59,932 nt of DNA, from NCBI GenBank assembly GCA_958427355.1, contig CAUACA010000011.1:1-59932 (forward strand). The letters run 5' to 3'. Each line of letters opens with the position of its first letter. Positions within the stretch are counted from its first letter, which is position 1. Both the position numbers and the translations under genes were made by a program. Shown here piece by piece: positions 27,310 to 35,560 of this stretch. The DNA comes from an uncultured Collinsella sp. GTDB taxonomy: Bacteria; Actinomycetota; Coriobacteriia; Coriobacteriales; Coriobacteriaceae. The notes beneath the pieces are model-generated. The model worked only from the letters and a program-made list of their open reading frames with translations. It did not search any database and was not told the origin of the DNA.

Positions 27310-27530
27310 GACGCGGCAGCGTGTTGCCTTGGTGACTAGATGCGAAAGGTCCAAGGCTGCACGAATCGAAGGGACGGCGAAGTTTCTGTGATTCGTTCCA
27401 CCTCGCGTGCTCGGTGGAACTTTCGGCAGAAACTACGATAACACCTGTGAGTTAGTTTTATGGACGAAAGCGGATTTGCGGGGGCGTTTAATCGGTAAGC
27501 GACATGTTTATACCACTGGCAGAATTGCCG

Positions 27531-27618
27531 TGGTAAAACTCTTGACAGTTTTACCAATTAGGGTTTCAAAATTGTTAGCCTGACGTTTGGTAAAACGTTT
27601 TTAGCAGGTTGTTTACCA
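27531..27618 (+). promoter_or_regulatory. Operator cluster and promoter in the glgB-HAD divergent region
   Basis: Three related sites are visible: a perfect dyad TGGTAAAACT-6 nt-AGTTTTACCA (27531-27556), TGGTAAAACGTTTTTA (27588-27603) and GTTTACCA (27611-27618). A TTGACA hexamer (27542-27547) lies inside the dyad; the -10 is weak (CAAAAT, 19 nt away). The sites crowd the start of the HAD gene and are over 200 nt from glgB. The same word occurs upstream of the amylase fusion at 17438-17480. The rest of the 330-nt gap shows nothing else. Confidence 0.55.
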
Positions 27619-27640
27619 TTTGACATCGAAAGGTTCGTTT

Positions 27641-28330
27641 ATGTCCCATACCGCCGCTCCCAAGGTTGCTTTTATTTTCGATTGCGACGGCACACTGGTT
27701 AATAGCACGCCCGTTTGGGCCTATGCCCAGCCCGAGTTATTGCACCGCCACGGTGTCGACGTGACGGTCGACGATTTTGCCCAGTTTGAGCATTTGTCGC
27801 TGGAGGCTGAGTGCCAGGCCTACCACGACACTTGGGGCATTGGTGCGAATGGCGAGGAGCTGTACCGCGAGCTGAGCAATATTCTGATTGATGGGTACTC
27901 CAAGGTGCCGCCGCGCGAGGGGCTCCTGGCGTTTTTGGAGCAGGCACAGGAGGCCGGTATTGCCATGTGCGTTGCTACGTCCACGCCGGCCGAGCTGGTG
28001 CAGTCCGCGCTCGCTGGTGCCGGGCTCGACGCTTACATGGAGTTTATTACCACGACGGGTGAGGCAGGACGCTCCAAGCAGTTCCCCGATGTGTACGAGC
28101 TGGCGCAGCGCCGCCTGGAGGAGCGCCACGGATGCATGTTTGAGCGCGCTTGGGTGTTTGAGGACGCCGTCTTTGGCCTAAAGAGTTCAGGGGTCGCCGG
28201 CTTTAAGCGTGTAGGTATTTATGATCTGCACGGTCGCATGAAGCGCGACGATGTACGTGCCAACTGCGATATCTTTATCGATAGCTATGAGGACCTAGAT
28301 CTGGCCCGCGTGCTTTCGTTTGAGGGATAG
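27641..28330 (+). CDS. HAD-family phosphatase / beta-phosphoglucomutase-like
   Basis: A 229-aa haloacid dehalogenase superfamily hydrolase, subclass IA. Motif I is FDCDGTLVNS with the nucleophile Asp (near residue 14), motif II is CVATSTPAEL, motif III supplies Lys in RSKQFPDV, and motif IV is FEDAVFGLKSSG. The helical cap begins VWAYAQPELLHRHGVDV. Such proteins include phosphoglycolate phosphatases and beta-phosphoglucomutases. Operators shared with the amylase fusion hint at sugar-phosphate metabolism. GAAAGG lies 7 nt before the ATG. thiN follows after 9 nt. Confidence 0.85.
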   Translation: MSHTAAPKVAFIFDCDGTLVNSTPVWAYAQPELLHRHGVDVTVDDFAQFEHLSLEAECQAYHDTWGIGANGEELYRELSNILIDGYSKVPPREGLLAFLEQAQEAGIAMCVATSTPAELVQSALAGAGLDAYMEFITTTGEAGRSKQFPDVYELAQRRLEERHGCMFERAWVFEDAVFGLKSSGVAGFKRVGIYDLHGRMKRDDVRANCDIFIDSYEDLDLARVLSFEG

Positions 28331-28339
28331 GCGAGGGCC

Positions 28340-28981
28340 GTGGCTTGCAAAGTACTTGTAGTCTGCGGCTCGCCCGTGGTGGCGAGCGCGGATCTGTTGC
28401 GTAGTCTAGCGGGGGAGTGCGACCACGTTGTCGCCGTGGACCGCGGACTCGATACGCTGCTGGGCGCCGGCCTGGGCTGCGACGTGTATGTGGGGGATGC
28501 CGATACGGTGAGTGATGCGGGTCGCGCGTTGGTCGATGCCGCCACCGACTTTGAAGTTGAGCGCCACGACCCGTACAAGGACTATACCGATCTGGCTCTG
28601 GCTCTCGATTCCGTCCGCCGTCGTTGGCCGGGTGCCGAAGTGGTTGCGACCTGCGCCACCGGTGGCCGTCCTGATATGGCGCTTTCCGTACTGGGCTTGC
28701 TCGCGGGCTACGAGGATACCCCTGTCTGGATTGCCGAGGACGAGACCACGGCCCGCATCCTTCGCGCCGGCGAATCATGGATCATCGAAGGTGCTGAGGA
28801 CAAGACGTTCTCCATCATCGCCATAGCCCCTGGGACGGTGGTAAGCGAACACGGTCTAGAGTGGGAGTTAGATCACGCCTCGCTCGGCTTGTTAGCCGAT
28901 ACGGGCATCAGCAACGTCGTCAGGTCAAAAGCAACGATCCAAGTCCACGCTGGCACCGCCATCACTTACCTATATCAATAG
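28340..28981 (+). CDS. thiN: Thiamine diphosphokinase
   Basis: A 213-aa enzyme that would transfer pyrophosphate from ATP to thiamine. The N-terminal half carries AVDRGLDTLLGAGLGCDVYVGDADTVS; DPYKDYTDLALAL is the KDxTD motif that binds magnesium and ATP; CATGGRPDMALSVLGLL is the GGRxDH-type motif, with Met in place of the usual His. The C-terminus forms the small beta domain that binds thiamine (GLEWELDHASLGLLADTGISN). It starts with GTG just after the HAD gene, so the two are likely co-transcribed. Confidence 0.85.
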   Translation: MACKVLVVCGSPVVASADLLRSLAGECDHVVAVDRGLDTLLGAGLGCDVYVGDADTVSDAGRALVDAATDFEVERHDPYKDYTDLALALDSVRRRWPGAEVVATCATGGRPDMALSVLGLLAGYEDTPVWIAEDETTARILRAGESWIIEGAEDKTFSIIAIAPGTVVSEHGLEWELDHASLGLLADTGISNVVRSKATIQVHAGTAITYLYQ

Positions 28982-29009
28982 GCATTTAGAATCTGACCCA
29001 AAAAAGTCC

Positions 29010-29038
29010 TTGCACGCCGCGTCATCTTCCCCTATAGT
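29010..29038 (+). promoter_or_regulatory. Promoter of tRNA-Ala
   Basis: TTGCAC, a 17-nt spacer and TATAGT lie 13 nt before the tRNA, close to the sigma-70 consensus. Confidence 0.75.
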
Positions 29039-29051
29039 ATCACCTCGTCAC

Positions 29052-29127
29052 GGGGGCGTAGCTCAGCTGGGAGAGCGCTTGACTGGCAGTCAAGAGGTCA
29101 GGGGTTCGATCCCCCTCGTCTCCACCA
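29052..29127 (+). tRNA. tRNA-Ala (anticodon GGC)
   Basis: Full cloverleaf with encoded CCA. The acceptor GGGGGCG pairs with CGTCTCC and contains the G3-U70 pair that identifies alanine tRNA. The anticodon loop is CTGGCAG within stem CTTGA/TCAAG. The T-loop is TTCGATC. It is a single gene followed by a strong terminator. Confidence 0.97.
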
Positions 29128-29137
29128 TCGTGAATGT

Positions 29138-29166
29138 AAGGCCACTCAATTGAGTGGCCTTTTTTA
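29138..29166 (+). terminator. Terminator of tRNA-Ala
   Basis: Stem AAGGCCACTC/GAGTGGCCTT with a 4-nt loop and a T-run, 10 nt past the tRNA. Confidence 0.92.
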
Positions 29167-29209
29167 TTTGCAATATCTTTAGTTCCCCATTTGGGGAGAG
29201 ACTTCAAAT

Positions 29210-29245
29210 GGGCAGGTTTCAAAGCCGCCAGATTGAAACCTGCCC
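29210..29245. repeat. Intergenic hairpin between tRNA-Ala and the RhuM gene
   Basis: A perfect 13-bp stem GGGCAGGTTTCAA/TTGAAACCTGCCC with a 10-nt loop, preceded by a small CCCC-ATTT-GGGG dyad. There is no T-tract. Another member of the unrelated-sequence but similar-shape intergenic hairpins of this window. Confidence 0.65.
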
Positions 29246-29277
29246 CTAAATACGAGGTTGTCCGCCAGTTTCTTCAT

Positions 29278-30213
29278 CTACTCCAAAAAATTCATCACCA
29301 GCGAGACCATGGACTCTTTTTCTTCAGGTCTCGACTCAGCAATCATGAGCGCGACAGCAACAAGCGTGCTGTCTGCGATTCGTTTATCTAAGCCGCGAAA
29401 AAGCAGTCCGTTGCGATCGAGATAGTAGAGAAAGAGGCTGCATCCGATTCGCTTGTTTCCATCGAGAAATGAATGGTTTTTGATGATGAGGTACAACAGA
29501 TTTGCTGCTTTTTCCTGTACGGATCGATAGAGGTCTTGGCCACCAAACGACTGGTTGATTACCGAGATACTGCTGCGGAAGGACTCATCTTTTTCTACGC
29601 CAAACAGGTCGCTCGTAAATCGGCTGCGCATTTGGGCTATTAACCTCATACAGAGTTCGTATTCGAGTGTGTATATCCCAGTTTGTCCCTTGGGCCGATC
29701 AATGGATTCACGATCATACTCATCGAGCAGTTTAAAGACATCAATATAGCTCTCAACGATATCGAGTATCTCACGAGAGCCGAGGTCTTCGGGTAGACGC
29801 TCGATAATCTGAGCGACTGTCCCTAGTTGCTCGAGTCTACGTTCGTTTTCAACGTGTCCTTGAATAATTAACTTGTGGAGCACATTGGTTGCCCAGCGAC
29901 GGAATTCAACACCGCGTTGAGATTTAACGCGGTATCCAATGGACAATATCATGTCTAAGCTGTAATGATCAGTTTGATATCTTTTGCCGTCAGCAGCAGT
30001 TGTCGCAAAATTTGCGACAACTGAATCATCGTCGCTTAATTCCTCCTTTAAAGCGTTGTTGATATGCTTGCCGATTGTTTTGACATCCCTATCAAACAGC
30101 GCTGCCATCTCATTTCGGGTCAGCCATACAGTTTCGCTTCCTTTGTCAATTACAACAGGAATCGTGACCTCTCGGTCGTTGGATTCAAAGAGAACAATCT
30201 GATTGCCATTCAT
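29278..30213 (-). CDS. rhuM: RhuM-family protein with C-terminal Fic/Doc motif
   Basis: A 311-aa protein. The N-terminal half matches the RhuM/virulence-protein family, with a KilA-N/Bro-like look: VWLTRNEMAALFDRDVKTIGKHINNAL and SLDMILSIGYRVKSQRGVEFRRWATNVL. The C-terminal third contains NHSFLDGNKRIGCSLFLYYL, a Doc-type HxFxDGNKR motif, suggesting AMPylation or phosphorylation of a target protein. The ATG at 30213 has GGAG 7 nt upstream; earlier ATGs lack a site. It is AT-rich and alone, with a GAAC-N4-GTTC dyad about 220 nt upstream. Probably acquired; a stress or phage-related role is inferred only. Confidence 0.8.
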   Translation of the reverse strand: MNGNQIVLFESNDREVTIPVVIDKGSETVWLTRNEMAALFDRDVKTIGKHINNALKEELSDDDSVVANFATTAADGKRYQTDHYSLDMILSIGYRVKSQRGVEFRRWATNVLHKLIIQGHVENERRLEQLGTVAQIIERLPEDLGSREILDIVESYIDVFKLLDEYDRESIDRPKGQTGIYTLEYELCMRLIAQMRSRFTSDLFGVEKDESFRSSISVINQSFGGQDLYRSVQEKAANLLYLIIKNHSFLDGNKRIGCSLFLYYLDRNGLLFRGLDKRIADSTLVAVALMIAESRPEEKESMVSLVMNFLE

Positions 30214-30430
30214 TTTCGCGCTCCACATTAATCCGTTGGGCACATGCATGTCCAATTCGATACTCGATTGTCTACCGAACTTTATGGGTGCCGGCCAGCA
30301 GGGACGCGTACCTGCCTAAGAGCTCTGAGTGACGGTCGCCGTAAATACAGCATCCATCCCGCCGATACGTACCATTGGGGGCCTCCGCACCGGCTCACGT
30401 TGCCCGTATACCTTGACTCTATTCTATCAG

Positions 30431-30452
30431 ATATAGAACGCATGTTCTATAT
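30431..30452. promoter_or_regulatory. Dyad ATATAGAAC-N4-GTTCTATAT, possible LexA-type operator
   Basis: Perfect 9-bp arms around GCAT. The centre GAAC-N4-GTTC matches the SOS-box core known from Gram-positive LexA. It lies divergent between rhuM and the capsule leader, so it could serve either. Confidence 0.4.
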
Positions 30453-31085
30453 GTATTATCTTTCATTTTTGAAGAGCCTCACACTGAAAAACGCGATCGT
30501 TATCCTCGTCCCATAAACCGTACGCCCACATCTAGCTGCTCCCCAAAAGTTATCCAACAAATCGCCTCAAAATGCGTTGACTCTGTAGCCAGGCGTGCCT
30601 AGTGTGTGATGAGCATCTTCGCAATACAACGCCCATATCCACACGCCCGCAAAATGTTGTGCAATTAATTTCCCAGTTCCATACATTATTCGTTAGCACC
30701 ACGTAATTTCTTTGGCGTATTAAAGCCTAGGTTTGCCTGTATTTACTCGGGCGCCCGTTGCGGCACCCCATTAACCTGCGTCAACGTGAACAACTTATGC
30801 AAACAACCCCCTTAAGCACGTCAAATGAACGATATGTTGTCCTACGCAACCCAAATCAGTTTCGTTATTAGCTTGTGCTAGGATACCTAACGTTACATGA
30901 GTTCAACTGTGCTCGCAGCTCCAGCAAGCCATAAAGCGCAGGGTCGATCAGCATCCGGCCGTAACGGCGGTGCCAGAAACACCACGAGCTCCAATAAAGA
31001 AGTCATGCGACGTTACTTATTTGTATTGAGTTAATTCACAGGTGCAAATAATTAATAGTTTGCATGCCTAAACGTAGCAGTTCTT

Positions 31086-31145
31086 CAGCTGTTTGCGTGC
31101 GGTCCAGTTTTGTACCCGCTTGACTGGCCCGCACGCAGCCAGCTG
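31086..31145 (+). promoter_or_regulatory. Leader hairpin 1 upstream of loaP
   Basis: A long stem: CAGCTG (31086-31091) pairs with 31140-31145, GCGTGCGG (31095-31102) with 31129-31136, and CCAG (31104-31107) with 31124-31127, separated by small internal loops and closed by a 16-nt loop. It is an RNA-like structure in the presumed 5' leader of the polysaccharide operon. Confidence 0.6.
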
Positions 31146-31147
31146 GG

Positions 31148-31306
31148 GATGCGGTCATTTTGCGATACACGTCCGCGTCTCTAGCAACTGCATTTGTACA
31201 TACCGTTCACGGTGGGGCAGAGCCACGTGCTTGTCTGACTGGGCTCAGGGTTTGAATATGGAGCGCCTTCGCGCACAAGCGCCCTGGCGAAGCCATACCC
31301 AAACCC
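31148..31306 (+). promoter_or_regulatory. Leader hairpins 2-4 upstream of loaP
   Basis: Three further stems: GATGCGG with CCGCGTC (31148-31179, one U-G), GAGCC with GGCTC (31220-31246), and a nested hairpin in which GGGTTTG and TATGG pair with CCATA and CAAACCC around an inner CTTCGC/GCGAAG stem (31248-31306). The last ends 36 nt before loaP. They could be LoaP recognition or attenuation structures. Confidence 0.55.
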
Positions 31307-31342
31307 CGTGAGCCACACGTAAGACAGCAAGGGGTGGTGCTC

Positions 31343-31888
31343 GTGTGGTATGTGATCCAGGTCATTAACGGTCGCGAAGATGTAATGCGCGAGCGCATTG
31401 AGCGTATGGTGCCAGCTGGTGCCATGCAGGAGCTCTTTTATCCCCAATTTCAAACTGAGATTAAAGTACACGGCGAATGGGTCAGCACGACCAAGCCGCT
31501 CTTTCCCGGATATCTTATCTGCGACACGGCAGATCCCCGTACCGTGCAACAGTATCTGCTTCGCATGGACGACTTTGCCCGGGTGCTTTCCCAGGACGGT
31601 CAGTTTGTGCCGCTAGCAAAAGAAGAGGTCCAGCTTATTGGCGGCTTTACGCACAGGGGAGACCGCGTAGTGCCCATGAGCGAGGCCCTAAAAGACGGCG
31701 ACCAGGTCGTAGTGACGGCAGGTCCGCTGCTAGGCCACGAAGGCCTTATCAAAACCATTAACAGACGCAAGAGCACTGCCTATTTGGAGCTCGACCTATG
31801 CGGCCGACGCGTGACTACACGTGTTGGCCTCGCCGTGCTTTCAGCCGAGCAGCGTGTAATGCGAAACATCAAAAAGGCAATCGCCTAG
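31343..31888 (+). CDS. loaP: LoaP/NusG-like processive antiterminator of the capsule operon
   Basis: A 181-aa NusG paralogue. The NGN domain starts WYVIQVINGREDVMRERI and contains FYPQFQTEIKVHGEW and LFPGYLICDTAD. The C-terminal KOW segment is GDQVVVTAGPLLGHEGLIKTI. Specialised NusG paralogues (RfaH, UpxY, LoaP) sit first in long polysaccharide or natural-product operons and let RNA polymerase read through terminators. The GTG at 31343 has AAGGGG at 8 nt; a GTG at 31334 is an alternative. The next gene follows after 51 nt. The structured leader just upstream fits a cis target for this protein. Confidence 0.88.
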   Translation: MWYVIQVINGREDVMRERIERMVPAGAMQELFYPQFQTEIKVHGEWVSTTKPLFPGYLICDTADPRTVQQYLLRMDDFARVLSQDGQFVPLAKEEVQLIGGFTHRGDRVVPMSEALKDGDQVVVTAGPLLGHEGLIKTINRRKSTAYLELDLCGRRVTTRVGLAVLSAEQRVMRNIKKAIA

Positions 31889-31939
31889 CTGCAGACGGTC
31901 GCTACACGGGACAGGGAGGATCCCCGACCTGGGGACGAA

Positions 31940-32704
31940 GTGATAGAAGAGAACGTGCAAAATAATCAAATGGGGAATACTGCAGTGGTTACAGTCACGC
32001 TTGAGGACGGGCATGAAACAGCTAAGCCGAGTGTTGCCGGGAATCAAAAGCCCGATGCCAAGGTTGAAATGGCTGCAAAGACGCTTAATAACGAGCGTTT
32101 GTTTTATCGTTTTCTAAAGCGATTTTTTGACATATTGTTTAGCATTTGCGTGCTTATTTTGTTTAGCTGGCTATTCATTTTGGTAGCTCTTGCAATAAAG
32201 ATCGATGATCCTTCTGGACCTGTCCTATTTGGTCAGGATCGTGTTGGCAAGGACGGTAAACTATTCCATATGTGGAAATTCCGTTCTATGGTGACAGATG
32301 CTGAAGAGCGTATTAAAGAGCTTCAATCAAAAAACGAAAAAACTGGCCCTGTATTCAAAATTAAATATGACCCACGTGTAACTAGAGTTGGACGTGTTAT
32401 TCGTAAGACCTCCATCGACGAACTTCCGCAGTTTATTAATGTGCTTCGTGGTGAGATGTCAGTTGTGGGACCGCGACCGGCACTTCCCAAAGAAGTAGCA
32501 GCGTACACATTACGGCAGAATCAGCGCTTGCTGGTGAAACCCGGTATGACCTGTTATTGGCAAACTCGCAGAAATCGCGATTCAATTTCTTTCGACGAGT
32601 GGGTCGACCTTGATCTTTTATACATCAGGAAATGCTCAATCAGCTGTGATTTGAAACTAATTGTTCAAACGGTTGGCGTAGTTCTGACTGCGCAGGGGAG
32701 TTGA
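31940..32704 (+). CDS. Priming sugar-phosphate transferase (polyprenyl-phosphate, WcaJ/PglC class)
   Basis: A 254-aa membrane enzyme starting capsule repeat-unit synthesis by moving a sugar-1-phosphate onto undecaprenyl phosphate. After a soluble N-terminus of about 60 residues comes one membrane hairpin (FFDILFSICVLILFSWLFIL). The catalytic part has DPSGPVLFGQDRVGKDGK, MWKFRSMV, KYDPRVTRVGRVIRKTSIDELPQ and SVVGPRPALP, all family signatures. It starts with GTG behind a GGGGA-type site. It is a short monotopic form lacking the multi-pass WbaP N-terminus. Confidence 0.93.
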   Translation: MIEENVQNNQMGNTAVVTVTLEDGHETAKPSVAGNQKPDAKVEMAAKTLNNERLFYRFLKRFFDILFSICVLILFSWLFILVALAIKIDDPSGPVLFGQDRVGKDGKLFHMWKFRSMVTDAEERIKELQSKNEKTGPVFKIKYDPRVTRVGRVIRKTSIDELPQFINVLRGEMSVVGPRPALPKEVAAYTLRQNQRLLVKPGMTCYWQTRRNRDSISFDEWVDLDLLYIRKCSISCDLKLIVQTVGVVLTAQGS

Positions 32705-32709
32705 TACTT

Positions 32710-33483
32710 ATGGCTAATATAGACGAAGCTCCTCTTGTATCAGTTATTATGCCTCTTTATAACTCGGCTCGACACGTTAAGGAATCAATAGAATCCGTTC
32801 AAGCCCAAACATTTGGCTCGTGGGAAATTTGCGTCACCGATGATTGTTCGACTGACGGCTCTGCTGATATTGTCGCCGAAATCGCTGAGAAAGACCCAAG
32901 GATCAAACTATTCAAACAAAGCGCCAATCAAGGCGCTGCTTCGGCGCGGAACATATCTCTTGAGAATTCCAAAGGGAGATATGTTGCATTTTTGGATGCT
33001 GACGATCTCTGGGCTCCGGAAAAACTTGAACGACAGATTATGTTCATGGAGCAAGGCGGATATGGGTTCTCTTGTGCTTCGTACGAGGTCATTGACGAAG
33101 ACGGCAAGCCTTTAGGCAAGAGTGTGACCATGCCGAACAAATTAGATCTCGACGGATTTCTTCTGAACAATTACCTCCAAACGGTCGGAATCATGGCAGA
33201 TCTTTATCGAATTGATAAAGATCTGCTTCGAATGCCTGATATTTCCAGAGAAGATGCTGGTGCATGGATTCAAGTTCTCGAGGCTGGCTATTCGTGTTAC
33301 GGACTATCTGAAATCCTCTGCTATTACCGCCGAACAGAGGGGTCTCTTTCAAGTAACAAATTTAAAGCTGCAAGGGGCGTATGGCAGCTCTATAGAAAGG
33401 TCGCAGGACTTCGTTTCCCGAAGGCTTGCTACTGTTTCGCGCGGTATGTACGACTTGCGCTGTGGAAGAGGACATACAAATAA
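32710..33483 (+). CDS. Glycosyltransferase family 2
   Basis: A 257-aa GT-A transferase. It has SVIMPLYNSARHVKESIESVQAQTF near the N-terminus, DDCSTDGSADIV, and the metal-binding DADDLW (about residue 97-102). GGGGAG lies 9 nt before the ATG at 32710. It extends the lipid-linked repeat unit; donor and linkage cannot be read from sequence. Confidence 0.9.
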   Translation: MANIDEAPLVSVIMPLYNSARHVKESIESVQAQTFGSWEICVTDDCSTDGSADIVAEIAEKDPRIKLFKQSANQGAASARNISLENSKGRYVAFLDADDLWAPEKLERQIMFMEQGGYGFSCASYEVIDEDGKPLGKSVTMPNKLDLDGFLLNNYLQTVGIMADLYRIDKDLLRMPDISREDAGAWIQVLEAGYSCYGLSEILCYYRRTEGSLSSNKFKAARGVWQLYRKVAGLRFPKACYCFARYVRLALWKRTYK

Positions 33484-33582
33484 TTTCTAAATTTCTTGAT
33501 TATAGCTTTTTTAAATTTGGTAATTGATTTTGAAATATTTAGCTGAAGTGATTAATCCCTCAACAACACTTAGGGAAATACA

Positions 33583-34749
33583 ATGAATTACGTTACAAGA
33601 GTTCCTACCGTGAGTAACAGTAACGACGGCATGCACGTCCTCTGTTATGCAGAGGCATGGGGGCGGGGCGGTATCGAATCCTACCTTATGGCCCTGCTTA
33701 GTCGTTTGCAGGGTAAAGGGATTTACTTCTCCATTTTTTCTGTTTGGGATTGGAATCTCGCGTTAGACACCGAACTCGAAGATCTCGGTGTCGACCGCTA
33801 TACGGTTTTCCCCGACAGGAAACCAGGTCAGGTGAAACGTCTGCGCGAAGGCGCTATCGCCTTTGGCGATCTCATCACTGAGATTCGACCTGATGTCGTT
33901 TATGCCAACACTATGAACGGAATGGGCTTTCTTTATTCCGAGGTTGCACGGAGGCTTGGCGTCCCCATGCGCGTGGTTCATTCTCACAACTCTGCCTTCG
34001 GGTCAGGGCAGGTTGTTGCCAAGACAGTCATGCACAACTTTGGCAAGGTTGTCCTTGGCGACAGCGCCACCGCACGTCTTGCCTGTTCAGCCGATGCGGG
34101 GCGTTATCTGTTCGGTAGCCGTCCTTTTGAGGTAGTTAACAATGGCATTGATTCATCGCACTTTGCCTTCGATCCGTTAGTCCGCGCCGATATTCGCTTG
34201 CGCTTCGGCATCCCGCAGGACGCGTTGCTTTTCGGCAGTGTGGGGCGTATTGCCGAGGCGAAGAACCCCCTCTTCCAGATAAGAAATTTTGCCGAGATAC
34301 TGCGTATCGATCCCGGTGCCTATTACCTCATGGTCGGCGACGGTGATATGAAAGATGAGGTCGTTAAGTTGATTAATGAGCTCGGAATAGGCGACAAGGT
34401 AGTTATGCCGGGCTATTTTTCCGATCCCGCCTCTATCTACTCAGCCCTTGATTGTTTCCTGTTGCCATCGCTCTATGAGGGCCTTGCCATTGTGCGAATC
34501 GAGGCTCAATGCGCAGGATGCGCCATTGTGTGCTCTGACGATCAGGCTCGGGAGGCGCACTTTACTCATGCCGAGGCACTTTTGCCGCTTTCAGCCGATG
34601 AGCGGGTTTGGGCGGAAAAGGCCATTGAGATGGCTCACATGTTGGACGACAGGAGCGCATATGCCTCGAGGGTTCGCGAGGCGGGTTTCGACGCCGACGA
34701 CACGGCCAGCAAGGTGTCGAGCGTTCTAAAAGGTGGTATAAATGCCTGA
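33583..34749 (+). CDS. Glycosyltransferase family 1/4
   Basis: A 388-aa GT-B transferase. AEAWGRGGIESYLMALL is the N-terminal glycine loop, HSHNSAFG follows in the acceptor domain, and FGSVGRIAEAKNPLFQIRNF with PSLYEGLAIVRIEAQ forms the EX7E-type donor site. It overlaps the LicD gene by 8 nt. Codon use is more GC-rich than in the gene before it. Confidence 0.9.
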   Translation: MNYVTRVPTVSNSNDGMHVLCYAEAWGRGGIESYLMALLSRLQGKGIYFSIFSVWDWNLALDTELEDLGVDRYTVFPDRKPGQVKRLREGAIAFGDLITEIRPDVVYANTMNGMGFLYSEVARRLGVPMRVVHSHNSAFGSGQVVAKTVMHNFGKVVLGDSATARLACSADAGRYLFGSRPFEVVNNGIDSSHFAFDPLVRADIRLRFGIPQDALLFGSVGRIAEAKNPLFQIRNFAEILRIDPGAYYLMVGDGDMKDEVVKLINELGIGDKVVMPGYFSDPASIYSALDCFLLPSLYEGLAIVRIEAQCAGCAIVCSDDQAREAHFTHAEALLPLSADERVWAEKAIEMAHMLDDRSAYASRVREAGFDADDTASKVSSVLKGGINA

Positions 34750-35560
34750 TTATTTGACCCCAGACGAGGTTAAGGCAGAGGAGCTATCGATGCTTATCGA
34801 GTTCGATGCACTCTGCAGACGAGAGGGTCTTAGATATTCGCTTGCCGGTGGCACGCTCTTGGGTGCAGTCCGCCACAAAGGGTTCATTCCGTGGGACGAC
34901 GATATTGACGTATCCATGCCGCGGCCTGACTTTGACAAGCTCGTTACGCTTGCTCGTTTTAATAAGCGGTCAAATGACCGAATATTCGAGCCGTACTCGA
35001 ACGATTGGACTCACCCGATTTTCCTTAAGTACATCAATCGGAGAGTTGCCGTAGATGCCCATTATGAAAATGGTGAGAGCAATCTTTGGATTGATGTAAC
35101 ACCAGTTGAAGGTCTTTCAGATGACTACGACGAGGTTGAGCACATATACAAACGAGCCAAAAAACTGCAACGAACAATCATGTTTTGTAAAGCAGACCCA
35201 AAAGAAGGAAAAACGACGTTCAAGCGTGTTTTGAAGCGTTTTCTTGTACCTATGGCAAACTCAACTGGAGTGCTTAGTCGCGCTGTTTCTGAGTTGGATT
35301 CCATCGGAAGTAGTTGTGCCTTTGGAAGTACTCCTTGGGTTGGTTGCACAGCATGGGGTCTATATGGGCCCGGTGAACGGTATCCGTACTCTGGCTGGGA
35401 AAATACAGTGGAATTTGAATTTGAGGGGCAGCGTTTGAAAGCCATTTCAACTTGGGATGCATATCTTTCGGGCCTCTATGGCAATTACATGAAGTTACCA
35501 CCCGAGGACAAGCGCGTAACACATGAGATAAAGGCATGGAGGATTGAGCATGAGGAATAG
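34742..35560 (+). CDS. LicD-family phosphotransferase
   Basis: A 272-aa member of the LicD/fukutin nucleotidyltransferase-like family that attaches phosphocholine or phospho-alditols to glycans. Its signature is YSLAGGTLLGAVRHKGFIPWDDDIDVSMPR (given in parts: SLAGGTLLGAVRHKG, then WDDDIDV with the metal-binding Asp cluster). AAGGTGG precedes the ATG. It is followed immediately by a cytidylyltransferase that could make its CDP-activated donor. No choline-kinase or choline-uptake gene is present nearby, favouring an alditol-phosphate donor by inference. Confidence 0.9.
   Translation: MPDYLTPDEVKAEELSMLIEFDALCRREGLRYSLAGGTLLGAVRHKGFIPWDDDIDVSMPRPDFDKLVTLARFNKRSNDRIFEPYSNDWTHPIFLKYINRRVAVDAHYENGESNLWIDVTPVEGLSDDYDEVEHIYKRAKKLQRTIMFCKADPKEGKTTFKRVLKRFLVPMANSTGVLSRAVSELDSIGSSCAFGSTPWVGCTAWGLYGPGERYPYSGWENTVEFEFEGQRLKAISTWDAYLSGLYGNYMKLPPEDKRVTHEIKAWRIEHEE

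Larger units (their letters stand above)
30214..31342. other. 1.1-kb non-coding stretch ahead of the capsule operon
   Basis: No convincing gene is present. It contains the dyad at 30431-30452, a possible promoter TTGACT-17 nt-TAGTGT at about 30578-30606, AT-rich DNA, and from 31086 onward a series of hairpins leading into loaP. Long structured leaders are typical for antiterminator-controlled polysaccharide operons. Confidence 0.6.

Noticed and set aside
29052..29245. tRNA-Ala as an integration site with a duplicated 3' end
   Set aside because: No direct repeat of the tRNA 3' end and no integrase are visible in the window.
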